A stretch of 64,000 bases of DNA from Struthidea cinerea (lineage: Eukaryota; Chordata; Aves; Passeriformes; Corcoracidae), in NCBI GenBank assembly GCA_013397865.1, contig VZTI01003407.1:186001-250000 (forward strand). The letters are read 5' to 3'. How positions within the stretch are numbered: position 1 is the first letter of the stretch; every line of letters starts with the position of its first letter. Below, piece after piece: positions 1 through 13,460 of this stretch. The position numbers were made by a program, and so were the translations under genes. The notes under the pieces were generated by a model, which saw only the letters and a program-made list of their open reading frames with translations, made no database searches and was not told the origin of the DNA.

Positions 1-182
1 AAATCTGCAGGGTCTTAAACTCAATGAGAGCAAAAATGATCTTTTAAGCTCTGTTGATGACCTTACTTTCCCAGCTCCCACATAAAATATATAATGACAG
101 GATAATTTATGTTGGAAGTAACCTCAGAAGTTCAGCTGTTTCGCAGCAGCACCAACTTCAAAGTTAGCTTCTAATTCAAAGT

Positions 183-385
183 CAGGTCAGGTTGTTCAGG
201 TCCTTGTCCAACTAAGTTTTGCATATCTCCAACGATGGAGGTCTCACAACCTCTCTAGATAACCTGTTCTGTGCTCGACCTTCCCCATAATTTATTTCTC
301 CTTCTACCTAATCAGAATCTCTCCTGTTGCAACCTGTGTCCCTTGCCTCTTGTTCTTTCACGCTCCTCAGGATTCTCTGTTTGGG
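183..385 (-). mobile_element. CR1 LINE 3'-end fragment
   Basis: The plus strand reads the reverse complement of a CR1 3' region. It includes gtcaggtcaggttg, a tatctccaacgatggag stretch, cacaacctctct and ctcctgttgcaacctgtg followed by cctcttgttctttcac. These are the usual landmarks of avian CR1 tails. The copy lacks the terminal 8-base repeat and is diverged, so it is an old, truncated insertion in CA8 intron 3. Confidence 0.75.
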
Positions 386-3300
386 AACCCAGGCATGAAT
401 GGTCTGTAACCGCCGGATTAGCATCTCTTGATTGCCTCCTGAATGATGCCTCTTTCTCAGACCTCCTCAGTCACCCACCTGTGTGAATAACCATGTCTCA
501 CCTAAGCTTACTTTCAACTAAGCTTGCCCAACTCTTACAATGTCAGGAAAGCTGCTACTAGCTCTGTCCCGTACTGTGGCATGCTGGTGTCCTTGTGTCA
601 CCCAAATGTCAGCCCAAACATGATACAGGTTAATTCCTTACAGGAATACATTCTCAAATAAATCATGGCTCATCATCTGTTATGATGTATCTGATTAATG
701 GTAAGGGGAGAAGAAAGACTCTGCTCCAAAAGTTCTGCAGTCCTGTATGATCTTAATGTTACAAATTTGCTGTAAACCTGCAGAGTCTGGAATGTCCTGC
801 TGCCATAAAAAGCAGCTCATATGCTGTAGTTCCTTTCTTTATGAATACTTACTGCTAAACTACTGAAACCCTAATTTGCTATTGGGATCCCTATAAAACA
901 CTGTTCAATGTGCTGTGTTTCCACTGGCTAAGTCGCAGTTTGGAACAGAGCACCAAGCTCACGCTCCTTAGGAGTCTAGGGGAAATGTGCCAATAGCAAA
1001 AAGCCTCCTGACCCCCCTGGCACCAGAACCAGGGTGTACAGGGGCCTGATAAAACCACTGGCAGCTCAGGCAGCAAGAGGCGACATGAAACACCTGCCCA
1101 ACCTGGATGTAGGTCCTGCCTCAACTTAATTGGCAACCACAGCCCATATTGCAAGAGCTTGTGGCATAGGGGATTCTTCTGTTTAACAGGCTCCTGTTTG
1201 TGCTCTATGCACAATAGAAGACCACAATTTTTAAATAATTCCTCTTTAGATCGATTAGAATATCTGATTGGGACACAATCTTCAGTGGGCTTGCTTGAAT
1301 CTACGCAGCTGGCACACTCACCCATTGCATTTTTTCCACTCTCTACACACTTGACTGAGAGGCTAATTATTACAAAAGCTTCTTTCTTCAGTGCATGCTG
1401 CATCATGTGTAAATTAATCTTGTAGTAACCTTTGTTCCTTGCTCAGAACTAGGATATACAGCTATTCCTTGTTAGCTGTGCAACCAAGCTCCAGAAAAGC
1501 CTGCTTAGTCAAATATTATTACAGGATAGAAGGCACCTCTCAACAAATCTCTCAAGGATTTGGAGAAACTTTGAGCAGACTGGGTTTTGTGATATTTCTG
1601 TCACTGCTGAGAAAGAGTATAGCTAAAACTCTCTTTTGATTCCACATAAACACCATCTCAGGGATAAATCTGTCTCTCTAAGGTAAATTAAAGCAGCTTT
1701 AGAATTTCTCTGCTAAAGATTGTGGAGATAAGAAATGTTCTCCTGGACTCACCGAAGTTTGCCAGGGATCAGTATATTCCAGTTTCAGTCACAACATGCC
1801 ATAAAAGTGGAGCAGGGAGCAGTAAAAATGGCAAACTCTGGCTACCTAACTAGGACCAGCATGAAGGCTTTTCCCTAGATTGAGAGGGATGAAATGAAGC
1901 TGAGGATTTCAGCTAGTAATAATGGAAGGCAACACGGTCTAGTTGTACAATAATGATGTGTCATTTCAACAGCACAAATATTGCATAAGCAACATCTCAG
2001 GAGAACAAAATGTGGAAAAATTGTGTCTTGCTATTTTACATGTGCACAAGAATTTATGAGTTGATACTTGACCTGGCACCGGATTGTTTCAGGAAGCAAT
2101 TGACTAAGCTGTTGGCAGTGACCATAACATACAGTAATTAAGTTCAAAATCCTCACAAGGGGACCAAACCAAGGATATGACCAGGGCACACAGCTTCCAG
2201 AAAAGTGATTAAAAAACCAGAAAGTTAGTTATTAACAGCCTGAAGGAGCAGTTTAGGAAAATAAAGTTAATGGAATTGATACAGAGGCTGCTTGAAAATA
2301 TCTTAGGAGAAGCAAGAGTATGTGTACATACTTCATGCCCCGAAACAAAGGAAAAAATATCCATAAAGTAACAAAGTCTTCATGGTTAAACATTTTAAGT
2401 TTGGTCAACGCAAACATGCTTCCTTTGAAAACGCAAATGTAAATAGAAGCAAATTACCAGATCACGCTCTCTGGGCAAAATGAAGAAGAAGAGGATGAGA
2501 ATGTCATTAGGTTATAAATTAGTGCACTGGGTTTGTGCTTCCAGACTTGAATTTTTCAAGGCTTCTATAGTGGATAGGTGCCAAAATGCCACTGAATTTC
2601 AGTATAATTTAAATCCTATTTAAAATTCCACACACAGACGATTGTCGTGAAAAAATTACGTAAAGGGAACTCTTTGCCTATCTTTGAAAGCAACACTAAT
2701 TTCACCACTAAGAGACACAACTGAAAGCAGTGCCAATGAAAACAGATGACAACACCGTTAGCATTAAAAATCTCCTGACTAATATAATGTAGAAGAGAAA
2801 GCACAGTTTCTGCTGAACTTCTGCTTGTTACAATTTATCGAAAGTGTTACAGATCGAGCAGATCTAGTCTGCGCATTAATCGTCAGGCTCCAAGTACATT
2901 CAGAACAAGATGACATTCCCTGAACAAAGAAGTCTGTAATCTAAGATCGGAGAAATTAGGTGCACATAAATCAAGATGGAGCAGAGCACAAGGTATCCTG
3001 GAGATACTGTTCAAGCAACTTTGCAATCTCAGTGTGAGATATTACATGTTTCAGGTCAAAAGCTAAATACACAGCTAAAACATGCTGAACAAATGCTTGA
3101 CTGAGACATCAGGGTAGTCCAGAACCTTTGCTGACTGGTGCTCTCCTCTCCATGAACATCTTTGAAAGAAAGAACTGCTGTAAAAAAAGTTATTTTTGTT
3201 GGATCATAACAGGAAGGACTTCAAAGACATCTTCCAAAATCTATTCTCTTTCCAAATAAGCCAGCCTAGTAAAAGCAGAAGTAGTCTAAGCAATAGTGTG

Positions 3301-5190
3301 GCATACCTTCAGAAGTGCCACTCAAAAGGTAACGTATAGTGGGACTATGAATTATTTGCAGCATCTCAGGAAACATTATTGCAGTTTCTTTTGGCAAACT
3401 CACTAAAGAAGTATCTACATAACAGAATAATAAAAACATTGCAACATCTAATATTAAACAGGAATCTCTGTTCCCTTTGAAAAGTCTAATCACACGCAGC
3501 ATCCTCATTTCATTTTACACAAAGAACTAGTGGTCCATTAAAAAAATGAAATTAACAGCAGGAAGTACTGATGTACATGGAAAAACTCACAACAGCTACA
3601 AACAGTAAGCTAAAAAGAAAAATAATGGGAACCATAAAAACCCAACGAGTGCTCTTCATTCTGTTCTGGGAAAAGAAGCCAAAAGGTTTAAAAAAATAAT
3701 AATTAAAAAAAGAAGAATATTTATAGTTAATGCAACTGCAGCATAGATGTTTTTTATCTATCTCCTCATTTGCCCACAAAAGCTGCTGACATGTAACATA
3801 AGCTTGCCTATTTCTTAGGAAAATCACTGGCAAAACCATCATAGGGTGTAGGGGAAACTGAGGATACATAATTTGTCATCTGCGTGTATTTATTTTTTCT
3901 TCACTTCTGAATTACAAGCACAGCTTTTGTCTACTGGCACACACAGGAGATTAAAATAAAACAGGAATTAATCAAAATCAACATTTTTCTAACAGTAGTG
4001 TAAGTATACAGGCTAAGAAAAGGACTGAAAAAGGCAAAATGTCCCTGTCTCTATGTTGCCAACTTTCAATATCAACCTAATAGTAAGAAACTAAACAGCT
4101 ACACAGTTATTACTGTCAGATTCATAGGTCAGGCTCTTCACTGTGCCAAGTTTCTGCTCAGTATGTGAAGCAAGGAGCACCACTGAGTAGCTTATTGTTC
4201 CCTGATACCATGTTTGGCCCCAGCAAACATGTAGGCTGAAGTGCCCTGGGTCTGCCTTTACCTGTGCTAACAGAAACAAATATACTTTCAAGCCCTTCTT
4301 TTTCCTACCTTTGAAATATGAAAGCCAGGAAGGAAAAAGCAAGGGTGTTACTGCAGGACTCTCCAGCATACCTTCACTCTGGGTTCTTGCCAGCCACAGG
4401 GTGCATGTGCGTGTCTGCATGTGCTTTTATAGCTCCATAGTTAGACAGGGTGAAGCTTGGAAAAAAGACTGGACCTTGATGGATAGTTGATGATACTACA
4501 GACTAGCAAAATCATCAAGAAGACAGAAAACACAAAGAGCTATAGGTTAAGTATTTAATTTTGGAAGTGTCATTTATATGACTAATCATTTAATAAAAGC
4601 ATGTCCAGTTCCAAAGTGTTGCCTGCAATCTGTTGACTTGGATTTAAAACCAGACTGCCTGTGTGTGGAAGGTTTTAAACCACCAATTTAATTTTCAATT
4701 GTAGATTGTCTCATGAAGGCAGACTAGAAAACTCTCCCTCCCTGTTAATTTGCCAAGTTTTGTTAATAACTGATTTGAATCCCACAGTTCTCTGTGTTTC
4801 AAAGGTAATGGTCTGTCTTAAGATATGAGAATGTGCAGCTGCATATTATCTTCTTAAGTCATAATCTTGACTGTTCTCCAGTGAGCAGTTGTTCCTCCAT
4901 AATACACTCCTCTAGGAAACTCAGTCAGGTTTTTGTTTTCTTGTAACATTGGCTAAACTTCCTTCAAAATAATAAACTTTGTTATGCTTCTCCAACAGTT
5001 TTCTCTTGAATTTCAACTCTGTGGATTGCATAATAGTGTGCTATACTTTTCTCCTCTTCCACAGTTCCATGAGCTCCACAAACTTCGCTGAACTTTAGCT
5101 GTTCCCCAGTTCGGTTCATTACGTGGCTTAATGCTACGACAGTAAAAAGGCAGGAATGATCAGCATCTCATTGACAACAGTGTGGTCTAT

Positions 5191-5480
5191 GGACTAGGGC
5201 ATCAGATAGCCCTGTGGTTAAACTACTGAACCAGGACTTACAACCTAAATTAGGTATTCCAACACTACAGTGGCTGAAAGTCTTAATAGAATTTGAGCAT
5301 CTAGGAATCATGAGTCAGTTCTCCCCCACGTGTGACCATGGCCAAACAATTTAATCCCTTTCAACTTGTTTTCTACCAGTTCCTTGGCAATAGCAGAACT
5401 GATCTCCCTTGCACTGATGTTTTAAGGATTACATTATTTGTGCTTGTGACGCACTCAGGCATAACAGCAAATACTTGCGG
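5191..5480 (+). repeat. Ancient MIR-like (CORE-type) SINE remnant
   Basis: Several segments appear in the order expected for a MIR element. These are a tRNA-like head (ccctgtggttaaact), a core with gtgtgaccatggccaaa followed by aatttaatccctttcaact, then gttttaaggattacatt, and a tail like gcactcaggcataacagca. The middle is about 50 bases longer than the mammalian consensus I recall. Divergence is high, so the family name is tentative; it could be another amniote CORE-SINE. Confidence 0.45.
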
Positions 5481-8400
5481 AAGCCTCCCAAGGTTTTCAG
5501 CTCTTAGATGGTCTACAAGTTTCATCCTTTACCTCTTGAGGGCCATGAGTGCGCCATTAGCACAAATAACACAAAATTTGGGGTTAGCATCAGAAAGCTA
5601 GTGCTTCTGTTTTTTCAGAGTATTTACTTATACATTGGGGCCAGTCTACGAACTGGTCCTGACTCAAGTATGCAGCATGGAAAACAACAAAATAAGGACT
5701 CTCTTTTCCCCTTCTTCAACAAGTGATAAGTTTTAGATAGCAAAACAGTCAGGCCTAGTGGTTAGGGCAAAGTGCCAAAGAAAACCAAAGAGGAAAACCA
5801 AGGCAGCAGGAAACTGAAGAAAATACATGCAGAGTGCCAGCAAGGATCATGGCAGAAGTTAGAAAATTATGTACAGCTGCAGCAAATCACAGCAAGGGCA
5901 CACAGCCAAGAAAAGTGGCAAAGACTTGAGGAGCAATCTTGTTGAGCTCCAAAATAGGTTCAAATCCTTTTCCGAAGTCCCCTCTTCTACTAGACTGCAC
6001 AAGGTCTTCTCTCACAGCAGAAATAAGTACATAAGCTACATAAGCAGCCATTCTGCTAGAGCTGGGAGCAGAGTTTTCTGTAAGGGTTGTCTGATAGCAC
6101 CCTCTATATCCACACATACAGGCGCTGTCAGCAAGACAATTGTGTAAGAAAGTAGAGTAAAGAGAAGGCAAAGCTGCAAATCTGCTCATGGAATGGAAAA
6201 GAATCACATATTTTTAAAAAGTGTCAGAGTCTATATTGTTGCTACCACAGACAAGGTATGCTAAGAGCTCCTCTGTCCAAGGTTACACACCTGCCTGCAC
6301 AAGGATGCAGTGCCACCAAACAGCCTGCAACTGAACATCTCATCTTAGCCCAGTAGGGCTGCAAGAAAATTTGATGCGAAACCTCTATTACAGGCAAAAC
6401 ACGACGACTGCCTGCAGCTTCTGGAAGAATTAAACCAATGAACTGAGATTAGGTGGAACAGGGAGCCTAGAGAAGAGTTGCTCTCTTCAGTCACTCCTCA
6501 TTTTCTTCACATTCTCTCTTCCTCCGCCCCACTTTTCTCCTCTTGTAAATTTTTTCCTATTAGTTTGTCCTATTCTGCTCAGTCATTTTGAGTTTGACCT
6601 ATTTATTTCTTCAATGAATACTGAAATTCTCCATCCTGGTAGAAGTTACAAATCACAGACAGTTGCAACTGCCACCTCGAAAGTGGTTTAGGTGCATACA
6701 GGCCACAAAGCTTCTCCACACAAAACTCAAATCACTCTTAAAAAACAGACAAAAAGATAAAGAGGCTTCAGTACACACTGTTAACAACACTCTTCTTTGA
6801 CATGGTGTCTGTCAGCTTGTACATTTTCCACAATCCAGTAAATATATTGTAGATTTTACACAGAAGGGAAATCACATTTGCTACCTCTAAAGGTGTGTAC
6901 CTTTTTCCACAAGGCTTAACTTAAATTTTTTTCAGGTGTTAGACAAGATAAAAGCATGTTTGTGCTCGTACATCAGCCCATTTTTGCACCTACTTTCACG
7001 AATTCACAATAGAAAGCACATAGGTGCATTCCTGAAAAATTAAAACTATATGTGAGTGAGCAAAACAAGGGCCAATCAAAGTTCATAATGGCAAATTACC
7101 CAAAAACAAAGTATACTCCAGAGACTGCATGTGCCTACTCAGGTCAAATTAACCCCCAACAACAATAAAAATATAACACTGAAAGAACTTAAAGCACTAG
7201 CAATCGTGCTGTGCATAAGCTGATCATGTGTGCTTTTACAACGATGGTAATTTTTTCTTTATCTTGTTGCTGGTTTCATGTTTCCCTGTATATTGGGAGG
7301 GTACAAAGATCTCACAGTTTTGTCCCACCACAAAAAATCCCAACAGAAGTCATATCAATTAGAGGATTGTATGGTACATAGAAAAACACAGAAAAATACT
7401 TAAACACCTGCACATTTGGGGCTAGGATCCCACATAACACAATTAACTGACAGTCCTGGAATTAGGGCTAAGACCAATTTTGCCCATGGAGTGCTGTGTA
7501 AAGCTAAGTATTATTGTTACACTCCTAAATGGCACCTACACAACATGTTAAAAATGGCTTTTGTAGAAATCACTGAGATTTAGAAAACAAAACTGGAAAC
7601 ATCTGTTTAAATATTGGCAAGATCTTCCTGTGTTTTTCCACAATTCTGTCCTCAAAAATTAGATGCTGTCCAATGAAAATATCTACTTTAAACAATTATT
7701 TACTCTTATTCATAACCTGTCAAGGATATCGCTATTACACGAATGTCATCATTTCCTTATAAGGCACACTGTGTTTAATCACAGCTAAGAGTGTTCACCT
7801 GCAATGATTCCAAAATTCAGAAGATTGTCCAGGACTATTAGTAACAAGTTAATTTTCCGCCAGAAAACTTGGACAGCTTCTGAGCAGAGTTCCAGACCTC
7901 AGCATGATGCTACATAAACTCTTCTGGAATCTGTTCTTTTTGCCTCCTGTTAAATTCATGAGTGCCTAGGCAAGATATCCTTCATTCAAAGGCCTTGTGC
8001 TGCCAACATGAGTGGAATTAATTTTTTTTTCACAAGCAGGCAATCAATGCAATCAACTAAAACAACAGGATTTACTCCTTTGTTTATCTTTTAAAGTTTA
8101 TTACTTGGATCATAGTCCTATTAAAGAAACTGCTGTCATCATGGTTTAAATTCTGCTTGCCATTCACACCTACCCAGTCCTTCTGCAGCTTGTAGGTCTC
8201 TGAATAAAGAGGGAGAGACACACTGGCAAGCACACTGTTTCCCAGGCCTTCTATTACAGTTACAAATACTCGGGTTTATTTTTTAGCCCTGATAAGGTAA
8301 TAAGAAAATGATTAAAAGAGATGGCAAGGTTAAATAGCATTGGCAAAGAATATTAAAAGTTGGCAAAAAAAAAATTCTGTGTTGAAAGCACGATACCTTC

Positions 8401-10902
8401 CCTCAAGAAATGCCAGAAAAGGGGTGTACTGTCTGCAGATATCTGATTTCAGAGCCAGGCACAGAGAAAACCTCATGCTGGAGACTGTGAAGACTTTAGC
8501 AGGTAAGTGTAATGTTAACAACCTAACCTGAAGCCCTAAAGCTTTAACTCTGTTAGATGAGTACTTTGGGCACCATTTCTCGTTAAGAAAGGACACTTCA
8601 TGGTTTAAATCAAATCGAGGGTAGCATATGTGTTTTGCATAATGCTACCTTCATTGCAGCAGGTATTTCAGTTACTCTGAAAGAGTCTACTGAATTAATT
8701 AGTCTGCTGGAACAGCTTTTATTCCTGTCCAGAACTGACTCTGGTCCTTCCAGCAACTGGATTTTCTTCTGTTCTACTCAAAAAATGTAGGACAGACAAT
8801 AATAGCTTTTAATCTTCCTGGACATCTTGGAAACATTTTTAAAATTATTTTCTGCCAGCCCACTTCTACCGAGAGCTTTCACATGGTTCACAGCTAACGT
8901 AATCCTACATTTTCAAGAGGATGGATCACAGAGAATTATCCTCCTGATTATATTGCAAGTGGTGAAAGGAACCTTTTTATTTTCCCTGATACAGTTTTAT
9001 TTCAGAGCAGCGGCCTGGAAAAAACTGTGCCACCACCACTTGAGTAACTAAGAGGAAGAGACAACTTTAAGGCATATTTCTCCCTGTTTCCCTTCATTTC
9101 AGAAGTAGTGAAAACATTTTTTTTTTTCCATAAAACAGTATTGATGTTATCATGTGATTTACTTTCTCCTGCTGGCTTTCATTTCTTTTTTGACTGTAAG
9201 TTCATTCAGCCCAGCACTATAATATGCTGTGTTTATACAGAGATCAGATACAATGGGAACTCATTTTTAGCTGCTCCCATTTCAGTTTGTTAACAATAAA
9301 AATATATAGGAGCAATTTGCAATTCCTGTCCTCCTCTATCTCCCTCTTATATAAGGGAAAGAGGTAAGGGAAAGAGTCAGTTTCATTAGTTCTTCATTTG
9401 CTTTTCCTTCTTCTCCAACCCATGCCCTTGGCATCCAGGAGAAGAATAAAGATGCCACCTAAATCTATCTATCCTACACCTAAATCAGCTTCAGGTAAAT
9501 CACATGTGTAAGTGTGGATTTCACCGCTCTGTGGAAATTTGTACTGTAAAGCACAGATATTTGGTACCCTGTTCCGTTTGCTGGCAAGAAACAGTCTCTC
9601 AATGTTAAGACCATTACTAAACATTTAGCACATGTCGTGGTCAATGTTACTTTGGCCAAAAGGCAAAGTAGCACTGTTTTACATGCACTAGAAGTACTTG
9701 GTGAGAAGGATTTCTGGAGAAAGTCACACAAATGTTTCCTTCCAATTTCTGGCCAAAGGGCAAGAATGGCCTTCATGCTCTTGTTTCCATGGGAAAGGGA
9801 GAGGAGTATTGGCACGTACAGTGCTCTGATCTTCCTTGGTTTAAAAAGAGGTGTTGCAGTATTTATTTTTGACAACTATTTATTGCTTTGTCCTGCTTTC
9901 CCGACTGACTGCAAACATAGAATTTTCAGTGAAAATGAAAACACTGGCATAACACTGTCTACATTCTGGTGTCTTCAGACAAGGCAGGTGGAAAGCACAT
10001 CTTTGCTGAACCCCATATAAAAATTAAAAAACAACTCAGCCTCCAAGCCACATGAACAACATTTTTCAACAATATGCATTAGTTCAAGAAGCCGTTCCAG
10101 AGGTTACACAAGCTTTGTAGTCTAACCAAATGCCCCATCAACCTATATATCCTAACCATATGCAAAGGCCCCAGCTGTGTAGTAAGAAGTAATGGATTTT
10201 TGCACTAAGAAACATGGGATATTACCCAACTAATACTGGATATTGCCTAACTTCTATAAAAGAAGTTGTGGCACCAAAGATGAAGAGACTAAGGAACTAA
10301 TTGAAGATTGGTCTTCCAAACTTTGAAAAATTACACTCTTTTTCTAAGTCATCTTTTACAAAGGTTGTTACACTGGTAATCTGAAGCTGTTACATAACTA
10401 TTTTTTCCAGTGTTATAAAATAAAGCTGTGTAGTCTTCAGCCCTAAAAAAATCAGACTGCTGCTCCAGTCAATAATTAGTCTTAGATAGTCATCTCAGAT
10501 CTCTTCAAACTAAAAGGTGATTTCTGTAGAACTGCTCAGGTTTTAAAATAGTGTAGCAGAGTGTATAATCTAGGCCAAGCTGTTGTGTTGTTAATGTACC
10601 CACATAAACTGAGCACTTCCATTTTCATACTACTGCTTACCCCCTTGTTTTCCCCTCATAAAGAGAGGAGAGCCCTTATCATTTTCCATGGAAATAATTT
10701 CTAGCTCCTTAGGAAAATGTCCTACTAGATTTGTTACACTTGAAAAAGACCCAGACTTATGCACTTGGTGCTCATCATATTTCTAGGCATGCACTGGTTC
10801 ACAAACAAATGTCATCTTATTTTGTACAAAAGCCTAAACTACACCAGATTACTTGGATGTAGCCAAAATAGGCATCAACTGCTGTTTGTGTTCAGTAACC
10901 AA

Positions 10903-11059
10903 CAAACGTAGCTCAGCTGATTAGAGCATGGCTCTTATAACACCAAGATTGTGGGATCAATCCCCATATGGGTCATTTACTTAAGAGCTGGACTTGATGA
11001 TCCCTTTCACTGAGTGATGTGGGTCCCTTCCAAGTCAGGATATTCTGTGAATCTGTGAA
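10903..11059 (+). mobile_element. tRNA-derived SINE with CR1-like tail (TguSINE1-type)
   Basis: The head is tRNA-like. An A box (tagctcagctga) starts at 10909, and a B box (ggatcaatcc) lies at 10954-10963, about 45 bases later, as in a pol III internal promoter. The body continues into gagctggacttgatgatcc and gggtcccttccaagtcagga, and ends with attctgtgaatctgtgaa, the 3' tail used by CR1 reverse transcriptase. This architecture matches the passerine SINE family described in zebra finch (TguSINE1, tRNA-Ile head). A short extra segment (tcactgagtgatg) near 11010 is not in the consensus I recall. The copy is non-coding and probably inactive. Confidence 0.8.
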
Positions 11060-12186
11060 ACCCAGTGAAAATCAAGGCAAATATACATTCAGAATATTTC
11101 CAACAAATGCCAATGTCAAAAGCTAAGAGAATAAGATTTCCTGGTCCATTGATCAAAGCCATTGTACCAAAAAAAAAAGAAAAAAAAAAACAAACCCAAA
11201 CCTATGCCTGGAACGGAAACAGCAAAGCTTCCATTCTGGAGTCTCAGGTGTACTACATAAACATTTACAGTGGCCACAAGCACCATTTTATTATTGTTCA
11301 AGTATAATATTTGATCTGGACAATTTGAGAAGGAATTAATATAACAGCTCTTTGTGCATACAGCAGAAGGAAATGCAGTTTATCTGTCAAACAAACTGCT
11401 CTCCACTTTCTTGTAACTTGGGGCAGAAGGTGATGAACCGGCCGTAAGAATTTATCTGTTTACAAAATGAAACATTCACACTGTACTTAAAGTGCATTAT
11501 GAATCAGGTTTTTCCTGCTAGAGAATTTTTGCATCAGTAATTATTTCTTGGAAGTTAGAGTTTAGTTGAAAGCTGCTTAGATGCAGGAAACAGAAAAACA
11601 CTGTCTTGCTCACCTCCAGGTGATGTTCTTCAACTGTGCCAGAATTCTGTTTGTGCAGCTGTTGTACTGCTTTTAAAGTAGGTGAAGGATGAAATCCCTT
11701 CATGACTTATTAAGTTTGTTGTTTTGTATCTCTGGGTCAAGCATGTTTTTCTCTGGACTAATCTGGAGTAGATAATTCTAGGTTTTCTGCAGATTATCAA
11801 TAGACTGCTCCCACATAGCACCAAGACTGTTTGCAAGTGGTCCTTAATAAACACAGAGACAGGAAACCCTGATAGACTCCCAAGTACAGTTCTCAGCATA
11901 GTTCTTAACAATGTTTCCCGACTACCGCATGCTGGATTAGCCTCGAAGAAAAGCACTAAGCAGAGCTATTTAATGATGAATTGGCTACTTCCTGCCTCAG
12001 GGGAATACTGAAGCATCCTGAAGGTCTTGCTGCCCATATAAATCATACTGTATATATTATGCCAGGTAACCAGGATGCAGAAGTCATTCCCTTGTCTTCC
12101 CTTTGGCTGATGAGCCTTACCCATTCAAGCAATTCTGCATTTCCAGGACCTGCCTGGAATCAACCTGCAGAGGGGATCTACACATA

Positions 12187-12292
12187 GATGAGGCACTTAG
12201 GACATGGTTTAGGGGAGGATTGTGGCAGTATTAGGTTTCTGGTTGGACTTTTTGATCTTAAAGGTCTTTTCCACTCTAAATGATTCTATGAT
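12187..12292 (+). mobile_element. Short CR1 3' tail fragment
   Basis: The sequence runs from gatgaggcacttagg through ggcagtattaggtttctgg and ggttggactttttgatc to taaaggtcttttccactc and atgattctatgatc. This is the last ~105 bases of a CR1 LINE in plus orientation, a typical severe 5' truncation, lying inside CA8 intron 3. Confidence 0.85.
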
Positions 12293-13460
12293 CTGACTCA
12301 ATTCAACCTGAAAACCCTCTATGAGTAAATATATGGGCAGTTGGGATGGACCAGTGCAAAATAGCAAATAGCAGAGACCAGAATTTGACCCACAACTCTG
12401 AAAGAAACTATTTGAACAACCCTAAGAATTAGATTGATGATGCAAGTCCACAAGATTTTTACACTTAGTTCTGCATTAGTTGCTTTAATGTTCTTTAATA
12501 TCTTTATATCCTTTCCATAAGACAGTTCTATTCCAGTAGTCAGGCAGTCATGAACACTACAATAATAAATTCCCTAGCACTGAGCACAGTGAAAAAAAGA
12601 AACAGCTTCAGACTCATGAGGGATTATGATGGATAAATAAGGCAAAAATAACTTAAAGAACTCTGAAAAATCTTGACTTTCTTTAAAATAAATAGTGCAC
12701 AACAGATGAAATAAAAGATGCAAAGCTGAAGTCATCAAACATCAGGGTTGGTATCTGTTAAAACTGGTCTTGCAGCCCAGGATCTAAGGGACACTCCAAG
12801 CCATTCCTTGACAGGTGTAAGCAACGGGACAGCGGGAAGTGAAGTAACATGACAAACCGCTGCTGGAGGGCAGGAGAAATAGGACCAAGCATTTTGTGTT
12901 GTCTATGACACGAACCCCATGAGCAGCAGAATTTTTTAGACTGTATTATCATTTTGCTTTTATTTCAAAATCTTGTACTTCTTTGAGATCTTGCAGAACA
13001 TACACAGGACTATCACATAATCTTCAATTTTCAAGTGTGTAAAGCTGTTTCATGAACAAATTGCTCTACACTTGCTCCAAATTGACCTAAATTGTTATTA
13101 CTCACAATGGAAATATTTCCAGTGGCTAGTTCTCCCCATCTATAGCTATTAGTCAAGGTGACATAGGAAGTGTTGAAACAGCAGATCTTGTTAGAACACT
13201 AATAAGAAAGAAGTTAATAATTCTGCAAGTTAACTTTATGACCAATTAATCATGCAATGTGATGAGTGCTGGAGGCATTCTATTCCAGATGCATATCCTA
13301 ATTTACCTGCACTAAAGCACACCTCAGGAAGATAGCTTTGCGGTTGAAACAGAAAGCATGCTGAGCTAAAAAGGAGTTGCTTTTGGACTACCAAGAATTC
13401 AAGCTATGAAATAAAATCTTTTGCATTTCACGGGTGTTATACAGTGCAGCGCACTCTTAC

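Larger units (their letters stand above)
1..13460 (-). other. CA8: CA8 intron 3 (partial, runs off the window)
   Basis: Reading the minus strand below exon 3, I looked for the next CA8 exon, expected to encode LHLIHWN and then the DYWVYEG and PPCSEG regions, and found none. The intron is therefore at least 13.4 kb, in keeping with the long CA8 locus known in mammals. It contains a CR1 fragment near the window start, an old MIR-like SINE, one songbird-type SINE and a short CR1 tail, each listed separately. The rest is AT-rich unique sequence, and its open reading frames have no recognisable domain. Confidence 0.75.

Noticed and set aside
10903..10975. Possible tRNA gene from the A and B boxes
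   Set aside because: The acceptor stem does not pair, and the sequence continues into a CR1-like tail, so it is a SINE head.
12530..12560. Minus-strand reading with a DYW-like codon order, tested as a possible later CA8 exon
   Set aside because: The in-frame reading has a stop, and the flanking residues do not match the CA8 DYWVYEG region.
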